Positions 1-9,095 of a DNA stretch of 64,000 nucleotides are shown piece by piece. The position numbers and the translations under genes are program-made. How positions within the stretch are numbered: position 1 is the first letter of the stretch; each line of letters opens with the position of its first letter. The notes beneath the pieces were generated by a model. It ran no database searches and had not been told where the DNA came from. It was given only the letters and a program-made list of their open reading frames with translations. This DNA comes from Ramlibacter sp. (GTDB lineage Bacteria > Pseudomonadota > Gammaproteobacteria > Burkholderiales > Burkholderiaceae_C). The DNA is taken from assembly GCA_019635415.1 (NCBI GenBank), contig JAHBZN010000003.1:1-64000 (forward strand), in the 5' to 3' direction.

Positions 1-39
1 GACTCCGAAAAAAGAAACTAGATCAATCCAACAAAATTC

Positions 40-114
<75 letters not shown>

Positions 115-149
115 AAAAAAAACCATTCGCCACGCGCCGTTGCAATTTG

Positions 150-223
150 TGGAGCGGGAGACGGGAATCGAACCCGCGTCATTAGCTTGGAAGGCTAGGG
201 TTCTACCATTGAACTACTCCCGC
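150..223 (-). tRNA. tRNA-Gly (anticodon TCC), CCA encoded
   Basis: Complete 74-nt cloverleaf on the minus strand. The acceptor stem is GCGGGAG/CTCCCGC, the anticodon loop reads CTTCCAA (TCC), the T-loop is GGTTCGATTCC, and a CCA tail is encoded. It sits 35 nt upstream of tRNA-Thr and 89 nt downstream of tRNA-Tyr, and is probably co-transcribed with both. Confidence 0.96.
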
Positions 224-312
224 ATCGGGCGAACTTCAAAACCCACGCAGGCTTCCCAGAGCTCTACACAAATCACTTCAACACTTTCGCCAAGGCCTCA
301 AATAAAAAGGCC

Positions 313-398
313 TGGTGGAGGAGGCTGGATTCGAACCAGCGTAGGCGTAAGCCAACAGATTTACAGTCTGCCCCCTTTAGCCACTCGGGCACCCCTCC
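313..398 (-). tRNA. tRNA-Tyr (anticodon GTA), CCA encoded
   Basis: An 86-nt class II tRNA on the minus strand with the long variable arm expected of bacterial tRNA-Tyr. The acceptor stem is GGAGGGG paired with the 3' CCTCC side, the anticodon loop reads CTGTAAA (GTA), and CCA is encoded. It is first in the Tyr-Gly-Thr series. Confidence 0.96.
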
Positions 399-410
399 GG
401 CGAACCTCGA

Positions 411-416
411 AATATA
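411..416 (-). promoter_or_regulatory. Possible -10 element for the tRNA operon
   Basis: On the minus strand a TATATT hexamer followed by a GC-rich stretch lies 13 nt upstream of the tRNA-Tyr 5' end. I see no convincing -35 at 16-18 nt, so this is a weak call based mainly on position. Confidence 0.35.
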
Positions 417-502
417 GCACGATTTTTTGTCACTGGCCTGCTTGCCGGTACGGGAAATGCAATTCACCGCTTTGTTACAGGTCCACCCCCACAATCACCG
501 CC

Positions 503-1669
503 ATGAGCCAGCCCGCATCAGCCTCCGCCATCCGCACCATCAACCTGGCGCTGCAGGGGGGCGGATCCCATGGCGCCTTCACCTGGGGCGTGCTGGATGC
601 GCTCCTGGCCGACCCGCGCATCGCGATCGAGGGCATCAGCGGCGCCAGCGCCGGGGCGGTGAATGCCGTGGCGCTGGCCGACGGCCATGCGCGTGCCCGC
701 GCTGCGGGCACCGACCCCCGCCGGGCTGCGCGCGAATCGCTGGCGCGGGTCTGGGGCGAGGTTGCCGCGCTCGGCAGCCTGGGTGCCCTGCAAAAAGGCG
801 TCGCCAGCCTTTTATGGGGAGCAATCCCCAAGGAGTTGGCGCCCACCAACTTTTTCGCTGGCGCGATGCAGAACTGGTTTTCCCCCTACCAGTCCAACCC
901 GCTGGACATCAACCCCCTGCGCGACCTGCTGACCCGGCTGATCGACTTCGAGGCGCTCGGCACCCTGCCGTCGCCCAAGGTGTTCGTCTCGGCCACGCAC
1001 GTCAACACCGGCAAGGCCGCCCTGTTCACGGGCGCCGACGTCACGCCGCAGGCGGTGATGGCCTCGGCCTGCCTGCCGATGCTGTTCCGGGCGGTGGAGA
1101 TCGACGGCGAGGCGTACTGGGACGGGGGCTACTCGGTGAATCCGGCGCTGACGCCGCTGATCGATCATTGCAGCAGCGCCGACATCGTGCTGGTGCAGAT
1201 CAACCCGCTGCGGCGCGAGGACACGCCGCGCACCCCGGCCGACATCCTGGACCGGGTCAACGAACTGACCTTCAACGCCAGCCTGCTCACCCAGGTCCGC
1301 TCGATCGACTTCATCAACCGCCTGCTGGCCGAGGGCTCACTGCACGGCACGCGCTGCCGGCGGGTGCTGCTGCACCGCATCGACGGCGGCGCCGCCATCC
1401 AGGACTACCCGGCCTCCTCGCGCGCGTCGGCCGATCCGCAGCTGATCCAGACCCTGTTCCGGCTCGGGCAGACCTCGGGCGAGGAATGGCTGCGCAAGCA
1501 CTTTGCCGCGCTGGGCCAGCACAGCACCATCGACATCGGCCGCGACTACCTCGACGACACCCGGCTGGACAGCCTGCCGCGCCCGCACGGCGCGAGCGCG
1601 ACTCCGGCCCCCGCACCGCGCCGGGGCCTGAAGTCGTTCATCGGGCGCCTGTTCGGCCGCAAACGCTGA
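503..1669 (+). CDS. Patatin-like phospholipase family protein
   Basis: A 388-residue patatin-fold lipid acyl hydrolase. The three family signatures are visible: an oxyanion-hole glycine loop (GGGSHG, residues 19-24), the nucleophile elbow GASAG with Ser49, and the DGG motif with the catalytic-dyad Asp207. No signal peptide is evident, so it is probably cytoplasmic or membrane-associated; the C-terminus is basic. I chose ATG 503 because the patatin domain begins almost at once after it; the open frame extends upstream only through tRNA sequence. No clear Shine-Dalgarno is seen. Patatin-family proteins act on phospholipids or storage lipids; the substrate here is unknown. It converges on ung with a 6-nt gap. 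Confidence 0.9.
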   Translation: MSQPASASAIRTINLALQGGGSHGAFTWGVLDALLADPRIAIEGISGASAGAVNAVALADGHARARAAGTDPRRAARESLARVWGEVAALGSLGALQKGVASLLWGAIPKELAPTNFFAGAMQNWFSPYQSNPLDINPLRDLLTRLIDFEALGTLPSPKVFVSATHVNTGKAALFTGADVTPQAVMASACLPMLFRAVEIDGEAYWDGGYSVNPALTPLIDHCSSADIVLVQINPLRREDTPRTPADILDRVNELTFNASLLTQVRSIDFINRLLAEGSLHGTRCRRVLLHRIDGGAAIQDYPASSRASADPQLIQTLFRLGQTSGEEWLRKHFAALGQHSTIDIGRDYLDDTRLDSLPRPHGASATPAPAPRRGLKSFIGRLFGRKR

Positions 1670-1675
1670 CCCGGT

Positions 1676-2437
1676 TCAGAGCCGCAGGGCGGTGCCGCGC
1701 GCAGCCAGCCAGTCGCGGGCCAGGCCAAAGTGGCCGCAGCCCAGGAACGGCACCGGTGGCCGCAGGGCCGACAGCGGCGACGGGTGGTTGGCCCGCAGCA
1801 CCAGCGCCTCGCCGCCGTTCGCGGCGGCCGTCTGCTCGATCAGCGCGGCCTTGGCCTGGGCCTGCGCGCCCCAGAGCAGGTACACGCAGGGCTGGGGGCG
1901 GGCCGCCACGGCCGCGAGCAACGCATCAGTCAGCACCTCCCAGCCCTGGCGGGCATGGCTGGCCGGCTGGCCATCCTCGACCGTGAGGCAGGTGTTGAGC
2001 AGCAGCACGCCCTGACGCGCCCAGTCCTGCAACGACCCCTGGGTGGGCACGGGCGCGCCGAACTCGCGCTGCAGTTCCTTGAAGATGTTGCGCAGCGACG
2101 GGGGCAGCTTCACGCCCGGCGCCACCGAGAACGCCAGCCCCTCGGCCTGTCCCGGCCCATGGTAGGGGTCCTGGCCGAGGATCACCATCCTCACCCCGGC
2201 CAGCGGCGTCAGCTCCAGCGCGCGAAACGGCTGTGGCGGATAAATCGTGGCCCCCGCTGCCAGCCGCGCCTCGATAAAACGGCCCAGCTGCCCCCCGGCC
2301 GGGCTGGACAGAAAGGCCTCGAGCGCGGGGCGCCAGTCCGCGGCCACGGGCCAGCGCTGCGGAGCCCAGGCCACGAGCGCCCTCCCCGCCTCTTCTTCAA
2401 GAGCCAGATTGGCCTGAAGCCCAAGATTGGCGGCCAT
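1676..2437 (-). CDS. ung: Uracil-DNA glycosylase
   Basis: A 253-residue family 1 uracil-DNA glycosylase, which removes uracil from DNA to begin base excision repair. The water-activating motif GQDPYHG (Asp90) and the C-terminal HPSPLSA minor-groove loop are both present. The length fits the family (about 220-260). It starts 25 nt after the trpC stop on the same strand, so it may be read from the trp operon. The 25-nt gap carries a short sequence resembling the first stem of repeat A, too short to call a copy. Confidence 0.96.
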   Translation of the reverse strand: MAANLGLQANLALEEEAGRALVAWAPQRWPVAADWRPALEAFLSSPAGGQLGRFIEARLAAGATIYPPQPFRALELTPLAGVRMVILGQDPYHGPGQAEGLAFSVAPGVKLPPSLRNIFKELQREFGAPVPTQGSLQDWARQGVLLLNTCLTVEDGQPASHARQGWEVLTDALLAAVAARPQPCVYLLWGAQAQAKAALIEQTAAANGGEALVLRANHPSPLSALRPPVPFLGCGHFGLARDWLAARGTALRL

Positions 2438-2462
2438 GAGTAGCTATGGATTCAAGAGCAAA

Positions 2463-3266
2463 TCAGGCGCCGAACAGCGCCGCCAGCGCGGTGCCCGGGT
2501 CGGGCGCGCGCATGAAGGCCTCGCCCACCAGGAAGGCATGCACGCCGGCGTCGCGCATCTTTTTCACGTCGTCACGGCCCAGGATGCCCGATTCGGTGAC
2601 CAGCAGACGGTCCGCCGGCACATCGGGCAGCAGGTCCAGCGTGGTGTCCAGCGTCACCTCGAAGGTGCGCAGGTTGCGGTTGTTGATGCCCAGCAGCGGC
2701 GTCTTGAGCTTGAGCGCCCGCTCGAGCTCGGCGCGGTCATGCACCTCGACCAGCACCGCCATGTCCAGGCTGCGCGCCACGGCCTCCAGCTCGGCCATCT
2801 GCGCGTCGTCGAGGCAGGCAGCGATCAGCAGGATGCAGTCGGCGCCCATGACGCGCGATTCATACACCTGCCAGGCATCGACCATGAAGTCCTTGCGCAG
2901 CACCGGCAGGTCACACGAGGCGCGGGCCTGCTTGAGATAGTCCACGCGGCCCTGGAAGAACTGCTGGTCGGTCAGCACCGAAAGGCAGGCGGCGCGGGTC
3001 TGGCCATCGCCCTCGGCGTAGCTCTGCGCGATGTCGGCCGGAATGAAATCGGCGCGCAACACGCCCTTGCTGGGGCTGGCCTTCTTGACCTCGGCGATCA
3101 CGGCGGCCTGCCCGGCCGCGATGCGCGCGCGCAGCGCGCCGGTGAAGTCGCGCGTGAGCACACGGCTCTCGGCGTCGGCGCGCATGGCGGCCAGCGGCTT
3201 CTTCTTCTGGCCCTCGGCGATCTCCTCGCGCTTGACGGCGACGATGCGATTCAGGATGTCCGACAT
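2463..3266 (-). CDS. trpC: Indole-3-glycerol phosphate synthase
   Basis: A 267-residue TIM-barrel enzyme that closes the pyrrole ring of CdRP to give indole-3-glycerol phosphate. Motifs in order: [11 protein letters not shown] (catalytic lysine, strand 1), [28 protein letters not shown] and VTESGI near the C-terminus. It is monofunctional; no TrpF domain is fused. It begins 2 nt after the trpD stop, indicating translational coupling. Confidence 0.97.
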   Translation of the reverse strand: MSDILNRIVAVKREEIAEGQKKKPLAAMRADAESRVLTRDFTGALRARIAAGQAAVIAEVKKASPSKGVLRADFIPADIAQSYAEGDGQTRAACLSVLTDQQFFQGRVDYLKQARASCDLPVLRKDFMVDAWQVYESRVMGADCILLIAACLDDAQMAELEAVARSLDMAVLVEVHDRAELERALKLKTPLLGINNRNLRTFEVTLDTTLDLLPDVPADRLLVTESGILGRDDVKKMRDAGVHAFLVGEAFMRAPDPGTALAALFGA

Positions 3267-3268
3267 GC

Positions 3269-4300
3269 TCAGCCGCCCAGGGCCTGCGTGGCCGCGATGA
3301 ACTGCGCGAGCCGCGCCTTGGCGGCGCCCGAGGCCAGCGCCGCGCGGGCCAGCTCGATGCCCTCCTTGATGGAGGGCGCGAGGTTGGCCGCGTACAGCGC
3401 CACGCCGGCATTGAGCATCACGATGTCGCGCGCGGCGCCGCTCTGGTTGTCGAGCACGCCCGTCAGCATCAGGCGCGACTGCTCGGGCGTCTCCACACGC
3501 AGCGCGCGGTTGCTGGCCATGGGCAGGCCAAAGTCCTCGGGGTGGATCTCGTATTCGGTGATTTCGCCGTTCTTGAGCTCGCCCACCTGCGTGGCGGCGC
3601 CCAGGCTAACCTCGTCCATGCCGTCACGGCCGTACACCACCAGCGCGTGCTCGGTGCCCAGGCGCTGCAGCGCTCGGATCTGGATGCCCACCAGGTCCGG
3701 GTGAAACACGCCCATCAGGATGTTGGGGGCGCCCGCCGGGTTGGTCAGCGGCCCCAGGATGTTGAAGATGGTGCGCACTCCCAGCTCCTTGCGCACCGGC
3801 GCCACATGCTTCATGGCGGTGTGGTGGTTGGGCGCAAACATGAAGCCCATGCCGGTGTCGGCAATGCACTGCGCAATCTGCTCGGGCTTGAGGTTGATGT
3901 TGGCGCCCAGGCTCTCCAGCACGTCGGCGCTGCCGCTCTTGCTGGACACGCTGCGCCCGCCATGCTTGCTGACCTTGGCGCCCGCCGCGGCGGCCACGAA
4001 CATCGAGCAGGTCGAGATGTTGAAGGTGTGGGAGCCGTCCCCGCCCGTGCCCACGATGTCCACCAGATGGGTCTTGTCGGCCACGTGGACCTTGGTGGAG
4101 AACTCCCGCATCACCTGGGCCGCGGCGGTGATCTCGCCAATGGTTTCCTTCTTGACGCGCAGGCCCGTGATCAGCGCCGCCATCATGACCGGTGAGCATT
4201 CGCCGCTCATGATCAGGCGCACGATGCGCAGCATCTCGTCGTGGAAGATCTCGCGGTGTTCAATGGTGCGCTGCAGCGCTTCCTGGGGGGTGATGGACAT
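3269..4300 (-). CDS. trpD: Anthranilate phosphoribosyltransferase
   Basis: A 343-residue enzyme transferring phosphoribose from PRPP to anthranilate. The PRPP-binding glycine loop [13 protein letters not shown] and the [18 protein letters not shown] segment are both intact. I chose ATG 4300 ([10 protein letters not shown]); it is preceded by a GAGGAGACCGAG ribosome-binding region, and the longer open frame upstream only reads antisense to the LysE gene. It lies 14 nt after the lysE stop and 2 nt before trpC. Confidence 0.97.
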   Translation of the reverse strand: MSITPQEALQRTIEHREIFHDEMLRIVRLIMSGECSPVMMAALITGLRVKKETIGEITAAAQVMREFSTKVHVADKTHLVDIVGTGGDGSHTFNISTCSMFVAAAAGAKVSKHGGRSVSSKSGSADVLESLGANINLKPEQIAQCIADTGMGFMFAPNHHTAMKHVAPVRKELGVRTIFNILGPLTNPAGAPNILMGVFHPDLVGIQIRALQRLGTEHALVVYGRDGMDEVSLGAATQVGELKNGEITEYEIHPEDFGLPMASNRALRVETPEQSRLMLTGVLDNQSGAARDIVMLNAGVALYAANLAPSIKEGIELARAALASGAAKARLAQFIAATQALGG

Positions 4301-4314
4301 CTCGGTCTCCTCGG

Positions 4315-5040
4315 TCAAGTGGTCGGATTGTCGGTCAGCGCGAGCTTCAGGCCGAAGCAGACGAACATCACGCCCGCGATGCGGTCGAGCCAGAGGAACA
4401 AGGCCCCCAGGCTCCCCCACTTCGTGGGGGTCGCTGCCCCCCGGGAGGGCTCGCCCGCCTTGGGAGCGGCCGCGCGGCGGGCGGTGGCGCTCAGACGTTC
4501 GGCCAGCCAGGCCGCCGCCAGGGCCCAGCCAAGGTTGACCCACAACCCGTTGAAATTGAACAGCAGCCCCAGCAGCAGGAAGGCCAGCGCCTTGTGCTCG
4601 ACGCCCGGGGCGATGAACTGCGGCACAAAGGCCAGGAAGAACAGCGCCACCTTCGGATTCAGCGCATTGGTCCAGAAACCCCTGAAAAAGATACTTTTTA
4701 TATCTTTAGCCCCCGTCATACGGTCACCTTCCGCTACGGAATCCATAGCAGATGACGGGCCAGACATCAGCATGCGCAGCCCCACATAGACCAGGTAGGC
4801 GGCGCCCGCCCACTTCAGCACGGTGAACGCCGTGGCCGACGCCGCCATCAGCGCGCTCACCCCTGCGGCCGCCGCGAGGATGTGGACAAAGCAGCCGGCG
4901 GTGATGCCCAGCGCCGCCACCATGCCGGCGCGCGCGCCCTGGCGCAGGGCATGGCTCACGATGTACAGCACGTCGGGCCCGGGTGTGAGGTTGAGCAGCA
5001 GGCCGGCCGCCACGAACAGGAGCAATTGGTGCAGCTCCAT
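4315..5040 (-). CDS. LysE/RhtB-family amino-acid exporter carrying both repeat elements
   Basis: A 241-residue inner-membrane exporter. The N-terminal helix with the family motif [19 protein letters not shown], further hydrophobic segments, and the [11 protein letters not shown] segment identify LysE/RhtB. Family members are usually about 205-210 residues. The extra length lies in two places that match dispersed DNA repeats: a loop of about 20 residues before FFRGF (repeat A, 4691-4752) and a linker rich in Arg/Ala/Lys near the C-terminus (repeat B, 4411-4476). It starts 2 nt after ltaE and is embedded in the trp operon, so export of Thr or an aromatic amino acid is plausible but unproven. 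Confidence 0.9.
   Translation of the reverse strand: MELHQLLLFVAAGLLLNLTPGPDVLYIVSHALRQGARAGMVAALGITAGCFVHILAAAAGVSALMAASATAFTVLKWAGAAYLVYVGLRMLMSGPSSAMDSVAEGDRMTGAKDIKSIFFRGFWTNALNPKVALFFLAFVPQFIAPGVEHKALAFLLLGLLFNFNGLWVNLGWALAAAWLAERLSATARRAAAPKAGEPSRGAATPTKWGSLGALFLWLDRIAGVMFVCFGLKLALTDNPTT
4411..4476 (+). repeat. Repeat B copy 1, inside the LysE-family gene
   Basis: On the plus strand this shows a CCCCCAC/GTGGGGG hairpin, then GCTGCCCCCCGGGAGGGC, then CGCCTTGGGAGCGGCC. It shares the core pattern GCTGCCCCCC...GAGGG...CGCCTTGGGGCGGCCC with copies at 20258, 41993 and 44862. This copy is in frame in the exporter and is the most diverged. Confidence 0.75.
4691..4752 (-). repeat. Repeat A copy 1, inside the LysE-family gene
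   Basis: Read on the minus strand: CTGCTATGGATTCCGTAGC, a spacer, then GACGGGGGCTAAAG and an A/T-rich end. It aligns with the other copies through CTGCTA-N8-TAGCrG and the GACrrGGGCTAnAG block. It is the least conserved copy, as expected of an old insertion kept in frame. Confidence 0.72.
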
Positions 5041-5042
5041 GC

Positions 5043-6089
5043 TCAGCCCGCGAAGTAGTCGCGCATCACCGCCACCGCGCGGTCCACGCCCGCGGCGTCC
5101 ACGTCAAGGTGCGTGACGAAACGCAGCCGGTACAGCCCCGTGGCCTGGATGCCCTGCGCCGCCAGATGCGGCAGCAGCCCGGCCGAGCGGTCGCGCGCCG
5201 GTCCGTCCAGGTCCACGAACACGATGTTGGTCTGCGGCGCCTCGACCTGCACCCCGGGCAACCCGGCCAGGCCGTCGGCCAGGCGTCGCGCCAGCGCATG
5301 GTCGTCAGCCAGCCGGTCGATGTGGTGGTCCAGCGCATGCGAAGCCGCGGCCGCGAGCAGCCCGGCCTGGCGCATGCCGCCACCGGCCATCTTGCGCACC
5401 CGGTGGGCCCGGGCAATGAACTCGCGGCTGCCGCACAGCGCCGAGCCCACGGGCGCGCCCAGCCCCTTGCTGAAGCAGACCGACACCGAATCAAAGCACT
5501 GCGCGATGCGGTGGGCCTCGGCGCGGGCATCGCCCCCGGTCTGCGCGGCCTGGGCCACGGCGGCGTTGAACAGCCGCGCCCCGTCAAGGTGGCGGCTCAG
5601 GCCCTGGCGACGCGCCAGCGCGGTGGCCTCCTCGAGGTACGCCTGCGGCAGCAGTTTGCCGCCCAGCGTGTTTTCCAGTGCCAGCAGCCGTGTGCGCGCA
5701 AAGTGCGCGTCGTCGGGCTTGATGGCGGCCTCGATGTCGGCCAGTGGCAGCGTGCCGTCGGTCGCATGGTTCAGGGGCTGCGGCTGCACGCTGCCGAACA
5801 CCGCGGCGCCGCCGCCTTCCCAGCGGTAGCAGTGCTGCTGCTGCCCCACGATGTACTCGTCCCCGCGCTGGCAGTGGCTCAGGATGGCGCACAGGTTGCT
5901 CTGGGTGCCCGTGGGAACGAACAGCGCGGCCTCGAAGCCCAGCAGCGCCGCAATCTTGTCCTGCAGCGCATTGACGCTGGGGTCGCCCGCGAACACATCA
6001 TCGCCCAGCGGCGCGGCGGCCATGGCGGCACGCATGGCGGGGGTGGGTTGCGTCACCGTATCGCTGCGCAGATCGACCATCGCACTCAT
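5043..6089 (-). CDS. ltaE: Low-specificity L-threonine aldolase
   Basis: A 348-residue PLP enzyme of the fold-type I beta-eliminating lyase family, cleaving threonine/allo-threonine to glycine and acetaldehyde. The N-terminus [19 protein letters not shown] is diagnostic, and the PLP lysine lies in [15 protein letters not shown] 6089 overlaps the trpG stop as ATGA; a second Met three codons later (6080) is possible. It lies inside the trp operon between trpG and the LysE-family exporter. Confidence 0.93.
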   Translation of the reverse strand: MSAMVDLRSDTVTQPTPAMRAAMAAAPLGDDVFAGDPSVNALQDKIAALLGFEAALFVPTGTQSNLCAILSHCQRGDEYIVGQQQHCYRWEGGGAAVFGSVQPQPLNHATDGTLPLADIEAAIKPDDAHFARTRLLALENTLGGKLLPQAYLEEATALARRQGLSRHLDGARLFNAAVAQAAQTGGDARAEAHRIAQCFDSVSVCFSKGLGAPVGSALCGSREFIARAHRVRKMAGGGMRQAGLLAAAASHALDHHIDRLADDHALARRLADGLAGLPGVQVEAPQTNIVFVDLDGPARDRSAGLLPHLAAQGIQATGLYRLRFVTHLDVDAAGVDRAVAVMRDYFAG

Positions 6090-6658
6090 TGCACCTGCTC
6101 CATGAAGTTCCTGAGCATGGCGTGGCCATGCTCGGTGAGGATGGACTCGGGGTGGAACTGAACGCCCTGCACCGCGAGCGTCTTGTGGCGCACGCCCATG
6201 ATCTCGCCGTCGTCGGTCCAGGCCGTCACCTCCAGCTCGGCGGGACAGGTGGCGCGTTCGATCGCCAGCGAGTGGTAGCGGTTGACCGTGAACTGCTGGG
6301 GCAGGCCCGCGAACACCCCCTGGCGCGTGGTGGTGATGACGCTGGTCTTGCCGTGCATGAGCTGCTGCGCACGGATGATGCGGCCGCCAAAGGCCGCGCC
6401 GATGCTCTGGTGGCCCAGGCACACCCCCAGCACCGGCAGCTTGCCCGCGAAGTACTGGATGGCGGACACCGACACACCGGCCTCGGCCGGCGAGCACGGC
6501 CCGGGCGACACCACGAGCCGGTCGGGCGCGCGGCCGGCAATGCCCTCCACCGTGATCTCGTCGTTGCGGAACACCTCGACCTGCGCGCCCAGTTCGCCGA
6601 AGTACTGGACGATGTTGTAGGTGAAGCTGTCGTAGTTGTCGATCATGAGGATTTTCAT
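6086..6658 (-). CDS. trpG: Anthranilate synthase component II (glutamine amidotransferase)
   Basis: A 190-residue class I glutamine amidotransferase supplying ammonia to TrpE. The triad motifs are present: [10 protein letters not shown] (Cys nucleophile) and [12 protein letters not shown] (His and Glu). The PGPCSP oxyanion segment is also seen. ATG 6658 has GGAG eight bases upstream; a GTG at 6667 overlapping the trpE stop would add MSA and cannot be excluded. Confidence 0.96.
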   Translation of the reverse strand: MKILMIDNYDSFTYNIVQYFGELGAQVEVFRNDEITVEGIAGRAPDRLVVSPGPCSPAEAGVSVSAIQYFAGKLPVLGVCLGHQSIGAAFGGRIIRAQQLMHGKTSVITTTRQGVFAGLPQQFTVNRYHSLAIERATCPAELEVTAWTDDGEIMGVRHKTLAVQGVQFHPESILTEHGHAMLRNFMEQVQ

Positions 6659-6663
6659 GGCGC

Positions 6664-8175
6664 TCACTCCAGACCTTCTTCCACCAGCTCACTGGCACGC
6701 AACAGCGCGCGCGCCTTGGCTTCGGTCTCTTTCCACTCGAGCTCGGGCACCGAATCGGCCACCACGCCGGCCGCGGCCTGCACGTACAGCGTCTGGTCCT
6801 TGACGATGCCGGTGCGGATGGCAATGGCCACATCCATGTCACCGGCAAAACTCAGGTAGCCGCAGGCGCCGCCATACAGGCCGCGCTTGGTCGGTTCGAG
6901 CTGGTCGATCAGCTCCATGGCGTGCACCTTGGGCGCGCCGGTCAGCGTGCCGGCCGGAAAGGTGGCGCGCAGCACGTCCATGTTGGTCATGCCCTCGTTG
7001 AGGATGCCCTCGACGTTGCTCACGATGTGCATCACGTGGCTGTAGCGCTCGACCGCGAACTGCTCGGTGACCTTGACGGTGCCGGTGCGGGCGATGCGCC
7101 CGATGTCGTTGCGCGCCAGGTCGATCAGCATCACATGCTCGGCGCGCTCCTTGGGGTCGCTGACCAGCTCCTGCTCGACCGCCACGTCCTGCTCGGGTGA
7201 GGCCCCGCGCGGCCGGGTTCCGGCCAGCGGCCGGATGGTGATTTTTTCCGCCGGGCGGCCTTCGTGCTCGACCTGCTCCTGGCGCACCAGGATTTCGGGC
7301 GACGCCCCCACCACGTGGAAATCCCCGAAGTGGTAGTAATACATGTAGGGCGACGGATTGAGCGACCGCAGCGCGCGGTACAGGCTCAGCGGGCTCTCGG
7401 TGTAGCGCTTCTTGATGCGCTGGCCGACCTGCACCTGCATGAAGTCGCCAGCCTCGATCAGCGCCTTGGCACGGTCAACGGCCTTCAGGTAGTCGGCCTT
7501 GGCAAACTCGCGTTCGGTCGGGAAGGTCTGGCTTTGCCGGATGACCGGGGCGCTCACCGAGTACTTGAGCTGCTCCTTGAGTTCGCGCAGGCGCTTCTTG
7601 CCATTGGCGAAGGCTTCGGGCTGGCCCGGATCGGCGTAGACGATCAGGTACAGCTTGCCCGACAGGTTGTCGATGACCGCCAGTTCCTCGCACTGCAGCA
7701 GCAGGATGTCGGGGCAGCCCAGCGTATCGGGCGGGCAGGTGGCCTCCAGCTTCTTCTCGATGTGGCGCACCGTGTCGTAACCGAAATAGCCCGCCAGGCC
7801 ACCGCAGAAGCGCGGCAGGCCCGGACGCAGCGCCACCTTGAACCGCTTCTGGTAGGCCGCCACGAAGTCCAGCGGGTTGCCGGGGGCGGTTTCCACCACC
7901 TTGCCGTCCGTCACGACCTCGCAAACGGCCTCGGCACCAAAGCCACGGGCACGCAGCAGGGTGCGCGCCGGCAGGCCGATGAAGCTGTAGCGGCCAAAGC
8001 GTTCGCCGCCGACCACGGATTCGAGCAGAAAGCTGTATCGCCCGCCATCGCGCGAATGCGCCAGCTTGAGGTACAGCGACAGCGGGGTTTCGAGGTCCGC
8101 AAAGGCCTCCGCGATCAGAGGGATGCGGTTGTAGCCGGCCTGGGCCAGACTTTTGAATTCAAGTTCGGTAATCAA
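6664..8175 (-). CDS. trpE: Anthranilate synthase component I
   Basis: A 503-residue chorismate-using enzyme and first committed step of tryptophan synthesis. The C-terminal chorismate-binding domain shows [13 protein letters not shown] and [17 protein letters not shown] chose the TTG at 8175 (reading [11 protein letters not shown]) because GGAGG stands eight bases upstream and homologues start with MITELEF; the ATG at 8214 would add an unrelated leader. A candidate Trp-rich leader peptide lies 98 nt upstream. Confidence 0.95.
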   Translation of the reverse strand: MITELEFKSLAQAGYNRIPLIAEAFADLETPLSLYLKLAHSRDGGRYSFLLESVVGGERFGRYSFIGLPARTLLRARGFGAEAVCEVVTDGKVVETAPGNPLDFVAAYQKRFKVALRPGLPRFCGGLAGYFGYDTVRHIEKKLEATCPPDTLGCPDILLLQCEELAVIDNLSGKLYLIVYADPGQPEAFANGKKRLRELKEQLKYSVSAPVIRQSQTFPTEREFAKADYLKAVDRAKALIEAGDFMQVQVGQRIKKRYTESPLSLYRALRSLNPSPYMYYYHFGDFHVVGASPEILVRQEQVEHEGRPAEKITIRPLAGTRPRGASPEQDVAVEQELVSDPKERAEHVMLIDLARNDIGRIARTGTVKVTEQFAVERYSHVMHIVSNVEGILNEGMTNMDVLRATFPAGTLTGAPKVHAMELIDQLEPTKRGLYGGACGYLSFAGDMDVAIAIRTGIVKDQTLYVQAAAGVVADSVPELEWKETEAKARALLRASELVEEGLE

Positions 8176-8230
8176 GGGATGAGCCTCCACAAGCTCGGCG
8201 GCGCGGGGCCGCATTCAATCAGACCAATGA

Positions 8231-8273
8231 CCTGCTGGCGGAGCAGGACGCGGGGCACGGGTTGCCCCGTGCT
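8231..8273 (-). promoter_or_regulatory. Possible trp attenuator hairpins between leader peptide and trpE
   Basis: Three short hairpins are visible (written on the plus strand). CGGGGCAcgggtTGCCCCG (8251-8269) and GCACGGGttgcCCCGTGC (8255-8272) overlap and exclude each other. CCTGCTggcggAGCAGG spans 8231-8247. CTGGCG at 8235-8240 can also pair with CGCCAG at 8299-8304, over the second leader Trp codon. The layout suits ribosome-controlled switching, but no U-tract follows, so a classical intrinsic terminator is not seen. Confidence 0.45.
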
Positions 8274-8357
8274 TCAGGAACGCACGAATTCAGGTTGACG
8301 CCAGGGCCAGGCTCCCCGGTCGCTCAAACCTGTGATGGACGTGCGGTGGATAAACAT
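8274..8357 (-). CDS. Candidate trp leader peptide (27 codons, W-P-W)
   Basis: A 27-codon minus-strand frame starting ATG 8357 and ending TGA 8276-8274, 98 nt upstream of the trpE start. It contains two tryptophan codons separated by one proline (RGAWPWRQPEF), striking for so short a frame next to trpE. A TACACT -10-like hexamer at 8371-8366 would place the transcript start only a few bases before the ATG, so the leader would be almost leaderless; no Shine-Dalgarno is seen. The role as attenuator peptide is inferred from position and codon content. Confidence 0.5.
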   Translation of the reverse strand: MFIHRTSITGLSDRGAWPWRQPEFVRS

Positions 8358-8463
8358 TGGCGCACAGTGTAGCAAAAGGCTTGCATGCGCCCCGGCCGTG
8401 CGGGGCACGCTCGAAAACCCTGTTGCCAGTCCCGGGGCGAACCGCAAGAATCAGGGAATAAAC

Positions 8464-8475
8464 GAACGACCGTTC
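8464..8475. promoter_or_regulatory. Palindrome GAACG-AC-CGTTC upstream of the CHI-like gene
   Basis: A 5+5 bp palindrome with a 2-bp centre, 18 bp before the start codon of the CHI-like gene. Such GAACG/CGTTC sites are typical of TetR-family operators; no TetR gene is in the window, so the regulator is unknown. Confidence 0.4.
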
Positions 8476-8493
8476 TTTTTCCAGGAGACAAGC

Positions 8494-9078
8494 ATGCAGT
8501 GGTTCAACAAATTGGCTCTGGCGGCAGCCGGATGCCTGCTGGCGGCCAGCGCCATGGCCGAGATGACGCTGTCCGGCGTCAAGTACGACGACACCATCGA
8601 TGCGCGCGGCACCCGGCTGCAGCTCAACGGCGCCGGCATCCGCTACAAGGCGATCTTCAAGGTCTACACCGCGGGCCTGTACCTGGGCAAGAAGGCCGGC
8701 ACGCCCGAGGAAGTGCTGGCCACCACCGGCCCCAAGCGCCTGAGCATCACCATGCTGCGCGACATCGACTCCGCTGAGCTGGGCAAGCTGTTCTCGCGCG
8801 GCATGGAAGACAACATGGACAAGGCCGCGTTTTCCAAGCTGATTCCGGGTGTGCTCAAGATGAGCCAGATCTTTTCCGACCACAAGAAGCTCGTGGCCGG
8901 CGACACCTTCGCCATCGACTGGATTCCTGGCACGGGCACGGTGATCACCGTCAAGGGCAAGGTCTAGGGCGAGCCCTTCAAGGAGCCGGAATTCTTCAAC
9001 GCCCTGATGCGGATCTGGCTGGGCCCCAACCCCGCCGACTGGAAACTCAAGGAAGCGCTGCTGGGCAAGGCGGGCTGA
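8494..9078 (+). pseudogene. Chalcone-isomerase-like secreted protein, interrupted by an in-frame TAG
   Basis: Starts with a signal peptide ending ASAMA-EM, after a good AGGAGA ribosome site. It then follows the bacterial chalcone-isomerase-like (CHI) family pattern: LSGVKYDD, a YKAIFKVYTAGLYLG segment and SQIFSDHKKLVAGD. Translation stops at TAG 8965-8967 after 157 residues. Downstream the same frame continues without further stop to 9078 as GEPFKEPEFFNALMRIWLG and then WKLKEALLG, the expected C-terminus. A CAG-to-TAG change is the simplest explanation. It could be a real nonsense mutation, a sequencing error or readthrough. Confidence 0.8.
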
Positions 9079-9095
9079 CCCGCCCGCGGCCCGCT

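Noticed and set aside
2438..2462. Possible sixth copy of repeat A between trpC and ung
   Set aside because: Only one A/T-rich arm (TTGCTCTTGAATCCATAGC on the minus strand) is present; the GGGCTACAG block is missing.
8251..8272. Intrinsic terminator in the trpE leader
   Set aside because: The hairpins are strong but no T-run follows on the transcribed strand, so only a regulatory hairpin is claimed.
8332..8493. Longer N-terminus for the CHI-like protein from GTG/ATG codons upstream
   Set aside because: The signal peptide and ribosome site fit ATG 8494; the upstream frame runs through the regulatory region and the palindrome.
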